The notes beneath the pieces were generated by a model. It saw only the letters and a list, made by a program, of their open reading frames with translations. It ran no database searches and was not told where the DNA came from. A DNA stretch of 64,000 nt from Elymus sibiricus (Eukaryota; Streptophyta; Magnoliopsida; Poales; Poaceae). Of this stretch, positions 34,801 to 48,600 are shown piece by piece. Where the stretch lies: positions 399,555,630 through 399,619,629 of the forward strand of contig CM077668.1 of NCBI GenBank assembly GCA_039707655.1. The letters run 5' to 3'. The translations under genes were made by a program, and so were the position numbers. The first letter of the stretch is position 1; each line of letters starts with the position of its first letter.

Positions 34801-36553
34801 TGTTGGAAATATGCCCTAGAGGCAATAATAAATTGGTTATTATCTTATTTCCTTGTTCATGATAAAGGTTTATTATTCATGCTAGAATTGTATTGACCGG
34901 AAACTTAAATACATGTGTTGATACATAAACAAATATCGTGTCCCTAGTGAGCCTCTACTAGACTAGCTCGTTGATCAAAGATGGTTAAGGTTTCCTAACC
35001 ATAGACATGAGTTGTCATTTGATAACGGGATCACATCATTAGGAGAATGATGTGATGGACAAGACCCAACCATAAGCTTAGCATTTGATCGTATCACTTA
35101 AGTTTATTGCTATAGCTTTCTTCATGTCAAGTATCTATTCCTAAGACCATGAGATCATGCAACTCCCGGATACCGGAGGAATACCTTTGTGTGAAATCAA
35201 ACGTCACTTCGTAACTGAGTGATCATAAAGATGCTCTATAGGTATCTCCGAAGGTGTCTGTTGGGTTGCCATGGAACGAGACTGTGATTTGTCACTCCGT
35301 ATGACGGAGAGATATCTCTGGGCCCTCTCGGTAATACAACATCGTAAAGAGCTTGCAAGCAATGTGGCTAATGAGTTAGCCACAGGATCTTGTATTACGG
35401 ATCGAGTAAAGAGACTTGCCGGTAACGAGATTGAGCTAGGTATGGAGATACCGACGATCGAATCTCGGGCAAGTAACATATCGCCGGATAAAGGGAATTG
35501 CATATGGGATTACCCGAATCCTCGACATCATGGTTCAACCGATAAAGATCTTCGTGGAATATGTAGGAACCAATATGGGCATCCAGGTTCCGCTATTGGT
35601 TATTGACCGGAGAGGTGTCTCGGTCATGTCTACATGATTCTCGAACCCGCAGGGTCCGCACGCTTAACGTTTGGTGACGCTAGAGTAGTATTGGGATATG
35701 TACGTTGGTGACCGAATGTTGTTCGGAGTCCCGGATGAGATCTCGGACGTCACGAGGAGCTCCAGAATGGTCCGGAGGTAAAGATTTATATATAGGAAGT
35801 CTTGTTTTGGTCGCCGTCGGGTATTATCGGTATTGTACCGGGAGTGCCGAAAGGGGTCCGGGGGTCCACCGGGGGGGGGGGGGGTCCACCTGCCCCGGAG
35901 GTCCACATGGGTAGTAGCGGGTGCGCCTTGGCCTATATGGGCCAGGGGAACCAGCCCCAAGGGGCCCATGCGCCAAGAGGGGAGAGAGGGGAAGAGTCCT
36001 AAGGGTGGAAGGCACCCCCTAGGTGACTTGGAGGGGGAGGAAACCTCCTCCTGGCCGCACCCCTCCCTTGGAGCAGGGGTCAGGGCTGTGCCCCCCCTTG
36101 CTCCTATATATAGTGGAGGGGAGGGAGGGCAGCAGGACCCCAAGCCATGGCGCCTCCCTCCCTCTCTCCCGGTTCCGTTTTCTCCTTCGATCGCATCTCC
36201 GGTAGCGCTTGGTGAAGCCCTGCCGGGATAGCACCACCACCATCTCCACCACGCCGTCGTGCTGGTCGAGATCCCATCTACTTCTCCTCCCTCGCTTGCT
36301 GGATCAAGAAAGAGGAGACGTCATCGAGCCGCACGTGTGCTGAACGCGGAGGTGCCGTCCGTTTGGTACTTCATTGGATTAGATCGCGATTGGATCATGA
36401 AGAGTACGACTACATCAACCGCGTTTTACACGCTTCCGCTTTCGGTCTACAAGGGTATGTAGACACACTCCCCTATCGTTTCTATGCTTCTCATAGATAG
36501 ATCTTGGGTGATTCATAGGAATTTTTTTGATTTTCATGCTTCGTTCCCCATCA
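34801..36553 (+). repeat. 5' LTR of the Copia element (1753 bp)
   Basis: TG...CA ends, then the primer-binding site. It supplies the promoter and polyadenylation signal; a TATATATAGTGGAGG TATA-like stretch lies near 36107. It contains a G-run of 14 near 35871. It matches the solo LTR at 4749-6610 over much of its 5' half, so they belong to related families. Confidence 0.95.
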
Positions 36554-36554
36554 G

Positions 36555-36566
36555 TGGTATCAGAGC
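36555..36566 (+). promoter_or_regulatory. Primer-binding site, initiator tRNA-Met type
   Basis: TGGTATCAGAGC two bases after the LTR end is the standard Copia primer site for minus-strand DNA synthesis. Confidence 0.9.
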
Positions 36567-37807
36567 TAGGTCTATGTGTAGATGTATATGCACGAGTAGA
36601 ACACAAAGAAGTTGTGGGCGTTGATGCTCAAATTGCTTACCTCTCTTGTCTTATTTGAATTCGGCGGTATTGTGGGATGAAGCCGCTCGGACCAACGACC
36701 TTACATGTCCTCGCACATGAGACCGGTTCCACCGACTGACATGCAACTTGTTTTGCATAAGGTGGCTGGCGGGTGTCTGTCTCTCCTACTTTAGTTGAAT
36801 CTGATTTGACAAAGGCGGACCTTGTAGAAGGTTAAAAGGCAACTTGATTATCATCGTTGTGGCTTTGTGTAGGTAAGAACGGTTCTTGCTAGTTGCCCAT
36901 AGCAGCCACGTAAAATATGCAACAACAAAGTAGAGGACGTCTAACTTGTTTTTGCAGGGCATGTTGTGATGTGGTATGACCAAAACGTGATGTGATATAT
37001 GTTTATGTATGAGATTATCATGTTTTGTAATAGGTTCACGACTTGCATGTCGATGAGTACGACAACCGGCAGGAGCCATAGGGTTGTCTTTAATTTATTA
37101 ATCGCCATGTAATTGCTTTACTTTATCGCTATGCGTTAGCAATAGTTGTAGAAGCAATAGTTGGCGAGACAACCACGTGACGACACGATGATGGAGATCA
37201 TGGTGTCATGCCGGTGACGATGGAGATCATGCCGGTGCTTTGAAGATGGAGATCAAAACCACAAGATGATAATGGCCATATCATGTCACATATTTTTGAT
37301 TGCATGTGATGTTTATCTTGTTATGCATCTTATTTTGCTTAGAACGACGGTAGCATTATAAGATGATCCCTTCACTTAATATCAAGGAAAAGTGTTCTCC
37401 CTAAGTATGCACCGTTGCAAAAGTTTTTCGTTTCGAAGAACCTCGTGATGATCGGGTGTGATAGACTCTACGTTCGCATACAACGGGTGTAAGCCAATTT
37501 TACACATGCAGAATACTTGGGTTAAACTTGACGAACCTAGCATGTACAGACATGGCCTCGGAACATGAAGGACCAAAAGGTCGAACATGAGTCGTCTAGT
37601 AGATATGATCAACATGGAGATGTTCACCATTGATGACTACCCCATCTCACGTGATGATCGGACATGGGTCAGTTGATTTGGATCATGTGACACTTAGACA
37701 ACTTGAGGGATGTTGATTTAAGTGGGAGTTCATTAGTAATTTGATTAACTGAACTAATTATCATGAACTTAGTCTAAATTGTCTTTGCAAAATTGTGCTG
37801 TAGATCA
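36567..37807 (+). other. Copia untranslated leader
   Basis: 1.24 kb between the primer site and the gag start, as in BARE1-type elements. No additional gene seen. Confidence 0.6.
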
Positions 37808-40800
37808 ATGGCTCGCGATGTAGTTCCCCTGAATTTTAATGTGTTCCTACAGAAAGCTAAGTTGAAAGATGATGGAAGCAACTATGCGGACTGGGTCCGT
37901 AACTTGAGGATTATCCTCACTGCTGCACAGAAGGCTTATGGCCTTGATGCACCGCTAGGTGAAGCACCCCCTCCAGCGTCGTCTGTGGATGTTGTGAACA
38001 TCTGGCAGGCACGTTCTGATGACTACTCGATAGTTCAGTGCGCCATGCTTTACGGCTTAGAACCGGGGCTCCAAAGAAGTTTTGAGCACCACGAAGCATA
38101 TGAGATGTTCCAGGAGCTGAAATTGGTATTTCAAGCTCATGCCCGGGTTGAGAGGTATGACACCTCTGACAAGTTCTTTAGCTGCAAGATGGAGGAGAAC
38201 AGCTCCGTTAGTGAGCATATACTCAAAATGTCTGGGTATAACAACCGCTTGAATCAGTTGGGAGTTAATCTTCCAGATGAGACGGTTATTGACAGAGTTC
38301 TCCAGTTACTGCCACCAAGCTACAAGGGCTTTGTGATGAACTATAATATGCAAGGGATGGAGAAAACTATCCTCGAGCTCTTCGCGATGCTTAAGGCCGC
38401 AGAGGTAGAAATCAAGAAGGAGCATCAAGTGTTGATGGTTAAAAAGACCACAAGTTTTAAGAAAGGCAAGGGAAAGAAAGGGAACTTCAAGAAGATTGGC
38501 AAGACAGTTGCCGCTCCCATGAAGAAACCCAAGGCTAGACCCAAACCTGAGACTAAGTGCTTTTATTGCAAGGGGAATGGTCACTGGAAGCGGAACTGCC
38601 CCAAGTACTTGGCAGATAAGAAGGCTGGCAACATCAACAAAGGTATATTTGATATACATGTTATTGATGTGTACCTTACTAGTGCTCGTAGTAGCGCCTG
38701 GATATTTGATACTGGTTTGGTTGCTAATATTTGTAACTCGAAACAGGAGCTGCAGAATAAACGGAGACTAGCTAAGGACGAGATGACGATGCGCGTTGGA
38801 AATGGCTCCAAGGTTGATGTGATCACCGTCGGCACGCTCCCTCTACGTCTACCTTCGGGATTAGTTTTAAATCTAAATAATTGTTATTTGGTGCCTGCGT
38901 TAAGCATGAACAATATATCTGGATCTTGTTTATTGCGAGACGGTTATTTATTTAATTCAGAGAATAATAGTTGTTCTATTTATATGAATAATATCTTTTA
39001 TGGTCATGCACCCTTGTTGAATGGTTTATTCTTGTTGAATCTTGATCGTGGTGATACACATGTTCATAATATTGATGCCAAAAGATGCAAAGTTAATGAT
39101 GATGGTACCACATACTTGTGGCACTGCCGCTTAGGTCATATTGGTGTAAAGCGGATGAAGAAACTCCATGTTGATGGACTTTTGGAATCTCTTGATTATG
39201 AATCATTTGAGACATGTGAACCATGCCTCATGGGCAAGATGACTAAAACCCCGTTCTCCGGATCAATGGAGCGGGCTAGTGACTTGTTGGAAATAATACA
39301 TACCGATGTATGCGGTCCGATGAGTGTTGAAGCACGCGGTGGATATTGTTATTTTCTTACCTTCACAGATGATTTGAGTAGATATGGGTATATTTACTTA
39401 ATAAAACACAAGTCTAAAACATTTGAAAAGTTCAAAGAATTTCAGAGTGAAGTGGAGAATCATCGTAACAAGAAAATAAAGTTTCTACGATCCGATCGTG
39501 GAGGTGAATATTTGAGTTACGAGTTTGGTATGCATTTGAGACAATGTGAAATTGTTTCACAGCTCACGCCACCTGGAACACCACAGCGTAATGGTGTGTC
39601 CGAACGTCGTAATCGTACTCTATTGGATATGGTGTGTTCTATGATGTCTCTTACCGATTTGCCACTATTGTTTTGGGGTTATGCATTAGAGACAGCCGCA
39701 TTCACTTTAAATAGGGCACCATCTAAATCTATTAAGACGACACCGTATGAGTTGTGGTTTGGCAAGAAACCTAAGCTGTCGTTTCTTAAAGTTTGGGGAT
39801 GCGATGCTTATGTCAAGAGGCTTCAGTCTGACAAGCTCGAACCCAAAGCGGAGAAGTGCATCTTCATAGGATACCCTAAAGAGACCATTGGGTATACCTT
39901 CTATCACAGATCCGAAGGCAAAATCTTTGTTGCTAAGAATGGGTCCTTTCTAAAGAAGGAGTTTCTCTCAAAAGAAGTGAGTGGGAGGAAAGTAGAACTT
40001 GATGAGGTAATTATTACTTCTCTCGAATTGGAAGGTAGCACATCACAGAAAGAAGTTCCCCTGATGTCTACACCAGCCGGAGAGGAAGCAAATGATGATG
40101 ATCATGAGACTTCGGATCAAGTTACTACTGAACTTCGTAGGTCGACCAGGGTACGTTCCGCACCAGAGTAGTACGGTAATCCAGTCCTGGAAGTCATGTT
40201 GTTAGACAACGGCGAACCTACGAACTATGAAGAAGCAATGATGAGCCCGGATTCTGACAAATGGCTTGAGGCCATGAAATCTGAGATAGGATATCCATGT
40301 ATGAGAACAAAGTATGGACTTTGGTGGACTTGCCCGATGACCGGCAGGCCATTGAGAATAAATGGATCTTTAAGAAGAAGACAGACGCTGATGGTAATGT
40401 CACCGTCTATAAAGCTTGACTTGTCGCAAAGGGTTTCCGAAAAGTTCAAGGGGTTGACTATGATGAGACTTTCTCACCCATAGCGATGCTTAAGTCTGTT
40501 AGAATTAAGTTAGCAATTGCCGCATTTTATGATTATGAAATCTGGCAGATGGACGTCAAAACAACATTCCTTAACGGGTTTCTTAAGGAAGAGTTGTATA
40601 TGATGCAACCAGAAGGTTTTGTCAATCCTAAGGATGCTAACAAAGTATGCAAGCTCCAGCGGTCCATCTATGGACTGGTGCAAGCATCTCGGAGTTGGAA
40701 TATACGCTTTGATGAGGTGATCAAAGCTTTTGGTTTTATACAAACTTATGGAGAAGCTTGTATTTACAAGAAAGTGAGTGGGAGCTCTGTAGCATTTCTA

Positions 40801-41784
40801 ATATTATATGTGGATGATATATTATTGATTGGAAATGATATAGAATTTCTGGAAAGCATAAAAGGTTATTTGAACAAGAGTTTTTCAATGAAAGACCTCG
40901 GTGAAGCTGCTTACATATTGGGCATCAAAATCTATAGAGATAGATCAAGACGCCTAATAGGGCTTTCATAAAGCACATACCTTGACAAAGTTTTGAAGAA
41001 GTTCAAAATGGACCAGTCAAAGAAAGGGTTCTTGCCTGTGTTGCAAGGTGTGAAGTTGAGTAAGACTCAAAGCCCGACCACGGCAAAAGAAAGAGAAAGT
41101 ATGAAAGTCATCCCCTATGCCTCAGCCATAGGCTCTATAATGTATGCCATGTTGTGTACCAGACCTGATGTGTGCCTTGCCATAAGTCTGGCAGGGAGGT
41201 ACCAAAGTGATCCAGGAGTAGATGACTGGACAGCGGTCAAGAATATCCTTAAGTACCTGAAGAGGACTAAGGACATGTTTCTCGTTTATGGAGGTGACGA
41301 AGAGCTCGTCGTAAAGGGTTACGTCGATGCTAGCTTCGACACAGATCCGGATGACTCTAAGTCTCAAACCGGATATGTATTTATATTGAATGGTGGAGCA
41401 GTCAGTTGGTGCAGTTCCAAGCAAAGCATCGTAGCGGGATCTACATGTGAAGCGGAATATATAGCTGCTTCGGAAGCAGTGCAAGGAGTCTGGATGAAGG
41501 AGTTCATATCCGATCTAGGAGTAATACCTAGTGCATCGGATCCAATGACTATCTTTTGTGACAACACTGGAGCCATTGCCATTGCCATTGCCAAGGAGCC
41601 CAGGTTTCACAAGAAGACCAAGCACATCAAACGCCGCATCAACTCCAGCTGTGATTATATCAAGGAGGGAGACATAGAACTTTGCAAAGTACATACGGAT
41701 CTGAATGTAGCAGACCCGTTGACTAAACTCCTCCACGGGCAAACCATGATCAGCACCAGGACTCCATGGGTATTAGATTCATAA
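37808..41784 (+). pseudogene. Copia gag-pol polyprotein gene, disabled
   Basis: Start at ATG 37808 (MARDVVPLNF). Domains in order: capsid-like gag, CCHC zinc knuckle near residue 251 (CFYCKGNGHWKRNC), aspartic protease near 301 (DTG, but followed by Leu instead of the usual Ser), pre-integrase finger, integrase (HTDVCGP, RSDRGGEY, SERRNR), reverse transcriptase with YVDD at ~40807, and RNase H (AEYIAASEA, FCDNTGAI). It is broken by TAG at 40169-40171, a 2 nt insertion near 40293, TGA at 40417-40419 and TAA at 40969-40971. Two of the three stops fit C-to-T changes and one G-to-A. The product would replicate the element in cytoplasmic particles; this copy cannot make it. Confidence 0.95.
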
Positions 41785-41813
41785 CTATGTAAACTAGATT
41801 ATTGACTCTAGTG

Positions 41814-41825
41814 CAAGTGGGAGAC
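41814..41825 (+). promoter_or_regulatory. Polypurine tract
   Basis: CAAGTGGGAGAC directly before the 3' LTR; the plus-strand primer of reverse transcription. Confidence 0.85.
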
Positions 41826-42596
41826 TGTTGGAAATATGCCCTCGAGGCAATAATAAATTGGTTATTATCTTATTTCCTTGTTCATGATAAAGGTTTATTA
41901 TTCATACTAGAATTGTATTGACCAGAAACTTAAATACATGTGTTGATACATAAACAAATATCGTGTCCCTAGTGAGCCTCTACTAGACTAGCTCGTTAAT
42001 CAAAGATGGTTAAGGTTTCCTAACCATAGACATGATTTGTCATTTGATAACGGGATCACATCATTAGGAGAATGATGTGATGGACAAGACCCAACCATAA
42101 GCTTACCATTTGATCGTATCACTTAAGTTTATTGCTATAGCTTTCTTCATGTCAAGTATCTATTCCTAAGACCATGAGATCATGCAACTCTCGGATACCG
42201 GAGGAATACCTTGTGTGCAATCAAACGTCACTTCGTAACTGGGTGATCATAAAGATGCTCTACAGGTATCTCCGAAGGTTTCTGTTGGGTTGGCATGGAT
42301 CGAGACTGGGATTTGTCACTCCGTATGACGGAGAGATATCTCTGGGCCCTCTCGGTAATACAACATCGTAAAGAGCTTGCAAGCAATGTGGCTAATGAGT
42401 TAGCCACGGGATCTTATATTACGGAACGAGTAAAGAGACTTGCCGGTAACGAGATTGAGCTAGGTATGGAGATACCGACGATCGAATCTCGGGCAAGTAA
42501 CATATCGTCGGACAAAGGGAATTGCATACGGGATTACCCGAATCCTCGACATCGTGGTTCAACCGATAAAGATCTTCGTGGAATATGTAGGAACCA

Positions 42597-44285
42597 CTCT
42601 CTCTCCATCCCTCCCGAAATCCAGCTGCGCCGTCGCCGGGGTCGCAGCAGCAGTCGTCCACCTCCTCCACACCTCACTTCCAGCCCAGCTCGCTCCCGTG
42701 CGGCCCCGTCGGCCGCACCGGGGCGCCCCTGGCCGGCCGCCCTCGGCCCTCCCCTCGCCGCCGCTGGAGGGTGCCGTTTGGGCAAAGCCTGGGTGGCACG
42801 GGCGGCGGCGGGACCTTCCTTTGACCTGGCGGTGATGGCTTTTGGGGCTCGGCGGGGGCCTCGTGAACCGGCTTGGCGTAGGCGCACGGCGGAGGGAGGT
42901 CGCTGCCTGCTTGGTACAGCGGCGGTCCATGGCGGCGCGGTGGACTTCCTCGGCGATGCGGCGGCGGCCCATGGCGGCGCAGCTGCTCCCCCGTGGTGCG
43001 GCATCGCGGCCTGCTTGGTGCAGCGGTGGTCGGCCGGTGCGGCGCTCCCTGTCGGCATGGCTCCGGCATGCGGCGGCACGGCTCCAGATGCGTCGGCCCC
43101 GCCCTCCTAGTGGCTGGCTCCGGCCGGCCGTGGGACTCAGAGGCGGCCTCCGGTGAGCCTGGATCCTCCGGATCTGGCTTCTGCGGGCATTGGGGCCGTT
43201 GGGCCTGTGCGGGGCCTCTGCTCACTGGCTGCTGGCGGCTGAGGTTGCGGCGTGAGGCTATTTGGTGGTCCGACCGGGCTCGGGCTCTGGCGGGCAGTGT
43301 GGCAGCACCGGGCAAAAGCTCCGCCTCGGGCTGCTGGTCGGGGCCGGCGACGGCGACGCCCTCGGGTGCTGTGCTCTTCTTGAAGACGTCGCCGAGGTGT
43401 GATGTCCGTCCTGCTCTTGTCTTCGGTCGGTGAGACCAGTGGTGGTTGCGTGGTGTGGTGGTGGCTTCTGCTTGGTCATGGCGCGATGGCTTCGTGGGAG
43501 GTGAGCGGGCCAGCGGAGGTGCAGTGCGTGAGGGTGTGGTGTTGGGCGGTGCTCCGGGCGAAAGCTTGCCGGGCTCTTGCCGGCCGACGGCGTCGGCGTC
43601 CGCGGACGTCGTGTCACCTCCTTGGAGGCGCCGCCGTGCAGTCCACCCCCCTGCACACCCTTGGTTCCAGCTCTTCGGGTGAATGCCTAAGGCCCAGCCA
43701 GGTCGGGCGACGGCGTCGGCATCGTCGCTTCCTTGTGTGGCAACGATGGCGGCTTTGGGCGGAGTTGGGCGGCTGCTGAGCTTTGGTAGTTGGTCTCATC
43801 CGGTGTGTTCGAGGGGTTGCCGTGCCTCACTTGTCTTCCTGAAGTCGGAGCTGCAGAGGAGGTGTCTCCGCGATGATGATGACACGAGACGGGTGATCGT
43901 TCCGGTGCCGGCTCGATGCAGGCCCAGTGCTTTTCCCCTGCAATGCTCATCGACAGAGTCGGAGCTGCCTGGTCGTCGGTGCGTGTGGTGGACTGTTTGG
44001 CATCGACCGGCGTAGGCCTCGGCGCTTGAGCGGTGAGGGCTTCATCGGTGGTCGTTGAAGGTGGAGTCGGAGTCGCCCTCGCGGAGGAGTGATGACGATG
44101 ACACCAGATTGCAACCTTGACGGCGTGTGTGCGTTCTTCTGTGGGTTGCCAGGTCGCCCTGACTGCCTTGTTTTTGCGGGCATGTTGTGACGATTTTCGC
44201 CCGGTTTTCCGTTAATTAACTGGACAACTTTCTTCGACCTTTTTTAATGAATCGGGCCCTAAGGGACCGCGTTTCAAAAAAAAAT
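42597..44285 (+). mobile_element. GC-rich poly(A) retroposon inside the 3' LTR, no TSD
   Basis: 1.69 kb, about 70% GC by eye, ending AAGGGACCGCGTTTC plus a run of A. Inside are GGGCAAAAGC/GGGCGAAAGC and CTTCTTGAAGACGTCGCC modules like those of the other GC-rich retroposons. The LTR sequence on either side shows that only one base or two of target are missing and nothing is duplicated. Long open frames exist on both strands but none resembles a protein family. Confidence 0.7.
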
Positions 44286-44806
44286 TATGGGCATCCAGCT
44301 TCCGCTATTGGTTATTGACCAGAGAGGTGTCTCGGTCATGTCTACATGATTCTCGAACCCGCAGGGTCCGCACGCTTAACGTTCGGTGACGCTAGAGTAC
44401 TATTGGGATATGTACGTTGGTGACCGAATATTGTTCGGAGTCCCGGATAAGATCCCGGACGTCACGAGGAGCACCGGAATGGTTCGGAGGTAAAGATTTA
44501 TATATAGGAAGTCCTGTTTTGGTCGCCGGAAAAGTTTCAGGTATTATCGGTATTGTACCGGGAGTGCCGAAAGGGGCCGGGGGTCCACCGGGGGGGTCCA
44601 CCTGCCCCGGAGGTCCACATGGGCTGTAGGGGGTGCGCCTTGACCTATATGGTCCAGGGGCACCAGCCCCAAGGGGCCCATGCGCCAAGAGGGGAGAGAG
44701 GGGAAGAGTCCTAAGGGTGGAAGGCACCCCCCTAGGTGAGTTGGAGGGGGAGGAAACCTCCTCCTGGCCACGCCCCTCCCTTGGAGGAGGGGTCAGGGCT
44801 GCGCCC

Positions 44807-45030
44807 CACTAGTAGAAAACAGGGCATCAGTCCCAGTTCCAGAGGGCCTTTAGTCCCGGTTCTGCAACCGGGACAAAACAATCGGGACTAAAGGCCCCCG
44901 CTTTTAGTCCCGGTTGGATTACGAACCGGGACTAAAGGAGCTCCACGTGGCCGCTGTGGGCGCCCAGGCAGGAGGACCTCTAGTCCCGGTTGGTAACACC
45001 AACCGGGACTAGAAGGCAGCCACGCGTCAG
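44807..45030. repeat. Left terminus and subterminal repeats of CACTA-2
   Basis: Inverted pairs of TAGTCCCGGTT and its complement follow the terminal repeat; expected transposase binding sites. Confidence 0.9.
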
Positions 45031-45389
45031 CAACTGCCAGGCGCTGGGGTTTTTTTTTTTTGAAAGGAGGGGTTTAGGGGTTTTGGAGGGTTTAGGGGTT
45101 TCATATTGTGTTTCCCCTTTTCTTTTTGTGTTTACCATTCAATTCCTTTACATTTAGGGTTTTCATTTTTATTTTATGCTTTTCATTCAACTCGACGCTA
45201 GCTACTACATACATATAGCAATGAAGGAACCATTACACAACATCGTCATGATCAATATATAGAGAGAAGTGACCTCTCTTTCTCCGTGCTTGGTCAAACA
45301 ACAAGTTTTCGTATATCTATTCGACGCTACTACATATAGTACACGCTCATGCATATATACAATATAACATCTCTTACGATCCCTAATAT

Positions 45390-45549
45390 CTAATTACCAA
45401 TATCGCATTGCAAATCCCGATGGCATTCTCCGTCTGTAGGTATGACATGCTCAACAAAGAATCCCGCCAATTCCTCTTGAATTGCTCGTATGCGATCAGT
45501 TGGTAGGAGTTCGTCCCGCTTCCGCGAGATCTAATTTAAAGAAGGCGGT

Positions 45550-45621
<72 letters not shown>

Positions 45622-48600
45622 GAATGAAACTCAACACAATTGATAGTAATAAAATAAAAATGTGAATATTGTTTACGTACTTCAAATTGTTCTTCAGATC
45701 TGCCCCGCTCAGAGATCTCGTGGCGAATGTACTTGCAAACGTAGTATCCACATAAATTATTCCCAGGTTCCTGCCACAAGAACTTTACGAGAATAGAGTT
45801 CAATCAAAATGATAATCAAGCATGATAATGGTATTGAAACTAGAATCAATGAGAGATGCGCGGAACTAGCTAGTAGTACTTATTTTGGGGTGTGAAAATC
45901 GCAGCTCCTTTTTCCATTCACCCCTAACCTGGTTGGTGAACTTTTTCCAAACCCTGCCCGGCAAAGAAAATGATTACTTGATATCATGAAATGAACGAAA
46001 GTTGCCGATATGGTGCGATAATGATTGAACTTACTTCTGGAGCATTTGACTCAGGTCCGCCCACTCCTTAGGGTCTTTACGTCTCGAGTCCAAGACAACT
46101 ACTACTCCCGCGTCAAGCTGAATGGCTAGCAGAATATAGTGGAACCTGCGCACGCATAACTCATCAATTACACTTAACCTCGAGTAAGCGAAACAGAATG
46201 TGCACAAGACAGTAACACTCACTTGAAGTTGTAAGGAAATAGTATTTCCCTTTTGTTTTGTTGTCCAAGTAACGCCTTTAGCAAGTTTTGCTCTGTCTCA
46301 TCGGGTTTTTTTTGTACCGTATATTCATTTACGGTATTTGGGTTAATGAACCCAATGTCATAGATTTTTCCTCTGCATTCCAGGATCTTCAATTTGCATA
46401 ATATAGTGTGAGGATAACTATACATGCAATGAACGAGCTGAGCTAGAGACTTAATTACAGAAAAAAATACTTACAGACAATAGCAACTGACGATAGTTTT
46501 GTCGAGGGCGTCTTGATTGTATAACTGAAAGAATTCTTCAAATTCAATGTACAACGCCTCGACTCCATTGAAGTAGTGCTCATCTTTAATTCCCACTAAG
46601 ATACTGTTGGTCCCTTCCTTGCAGGCTTTCAAGTACCAGTTATGCAATGTTCGCATCATCGTTGATAGTTTCGGGAGCTGCTCAGGTCTGACGAGAGGCT
46701 TCCCGTGCTCGTATCTAAAGGCTACCTCAGCCATTTCGAACTGTACCTCATCGCCTAAGTAATCACGAAGAGTGTAACCAGGATGAGCGGCCGCTACCCC
46801 CGGATCATTAGCGATATCGGGAAACACCTTGAGCGGGGGGTACGATTGTTTTTCCTGTTCGCCAAGCTGGGGAATTGTTTTCCCACTTCTTGCAGCACTG
46901 CTAGTACTTCCCGACATTTTCGCTTCATTAAATGTCTTTACAATACAGCGGTCATAGTGTGAGGGCAGCGGAGGAGGTGGTGGTCGCTGAAGGGCATCCA
47001 GACAGCGCTTCGCTTTTACCGAATCTATTTTCTCCTTTGGATCTGGACGTTTCGGTGCAAGCTGGCGTTTCACATCGGCAGCCACGATCTTGTTGATTTC
47101 CTCGTCAGTCATGTCGTATGGTAACTTGGGAGGAGCCTTCTTGACGCTTGGACCTGCTCTGGATTTCTTCGTTGTTGTACTGCTAGCCGCCGGAGCGGTG
47201 GCGGGTCTCTTCTGCCATTGCTGAGGCGGCGGAGGAGGCGGAGTCAGCTGACGCGGCGGAGGAGGCGGAGTCTGCTGACGCGGCGGAGACAGTTGAGGCG
47301 GCGGAGGATTCTGCTGAGGGGCCTCCTCCGGCGGAGTCCGCTGACGCGGCGGAGACAGCTGAGGCGACAGAGTGTGCTGACACGGCGGAGACGACTGAGG
47401 CAGCGGAGATAGAGCTGGACTGTGAGGAGTCTGTTGAGGGGCCTCCTCCGGCTGAGTCTGCTGACGCGGCGTCCATTGTGGAAGCACGATGTTTTCCTTT
47501 CTCCATAGAATGGTAGTCCTTACGGCATCTACCAGATGAGTCTCCCCTTCACCTGTAGGGTACTCAAGCTCCAGCCCCTCGAATCCCTTGGTAACTTCAT
47601 CCACCCCGACAATAGCAAAGCCATCTGGAATCGGATTGCAATGGAAAGTTCCATCAGGTCTAGGAGGTAAGACATAGCCGACCGCCACCTTCAAGGTTAG
47701 GTTGATGCATTTCGCCATTAGTTCACAATGTTCCCTCTCCGTGATATAATCCACGGGGTAGCGAGGATCCGTGATATCAGGCCGAATGAGCTCCGTGGAA
47801 GCCACACTGCTTTTCCGCTGAGATGGTGGGGTAGCTTCGTGGGCAGTATCGAATGAAGGATCTTCGTGCTGCTGAGATGGTGGGTTGGTAGCTCGCTGAC
47901 TGGTAAGTGCCTCTAGTTTCTTCTCCTGCAACGCTAATCTTTGTTCTACATTCTGCATCCGGTCTGCTTCCTCTTTCTTCTTTCTCCCTCGGCTTCTATA
48001 ACCAGTGCTATCGGGAAACCCATGCACCCACGGAACGGAGCCTGCTATGCCTCGTGTTCGTCCAGGGTGTTCAGGATTCCCGAGGGCGCGTGACAGCACG
48101 TCCTTCTCTCTGTCGGGATGGAACCTCCCTTCCTGCACGTCCTTGATTGCTTCCTGAATCTTTGTGACGGGTGTTTCAAGTTGTTCTTTCGTGTAAACAC
48201 ACTTCCCTGTTTCTGGGTCCAAAGTTCCCCCATGCCCGAAGAACCAAGTCCTTGCCCGTTCGGGCCAGTTCGATGTCGCTGGTTGGATCCCTTTAGCAAG
48301 CAGGCCGTTCTCAGCTTTGTCCCACGTAGGCCGGGCAACCTTGTAGCCACCTGACCCCGTAACATGGTGATACTGCTTCTTTGAAGCATTTAGCTTATTT
48401 GTCTATTACCTGTTCTTAGCTTTCTCCGATTTCTTGTACGCCACAAATGCGGGCCAGTGATCTTTTTATCTTCGCATATTGACCGGTGAATTCTAGAGTC
48501 TCGTCTTTCTCGACAAACTGTTCGTTCAATCTTTTCTTCCAGTTCTTGAATTGTTCTGCCATCTTCTTAAGAGCCCATTTTTTGACTTTTCGCTGTATAA

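Noticed and set aside
35664..36231. Frames of 132-159 codons on both strands in the 5' LTR
   Set aside because: Lie entirely in LTR regulatory sequence and recur at 44392-44771 in the 3' LTR.
42295..43315. 271-codon plus-strand and 213-codon minus-strand frames
   Set aside because: The first starts in the LTR and runs into the retroposon; both are compositional and match no family.
47183..47506. 107-codon Ala/Ser-rich minus-strand frame
   Set aside because: Shadow of the Pro/Gln-rich repeat tract of the CACTA second gene in another frame.
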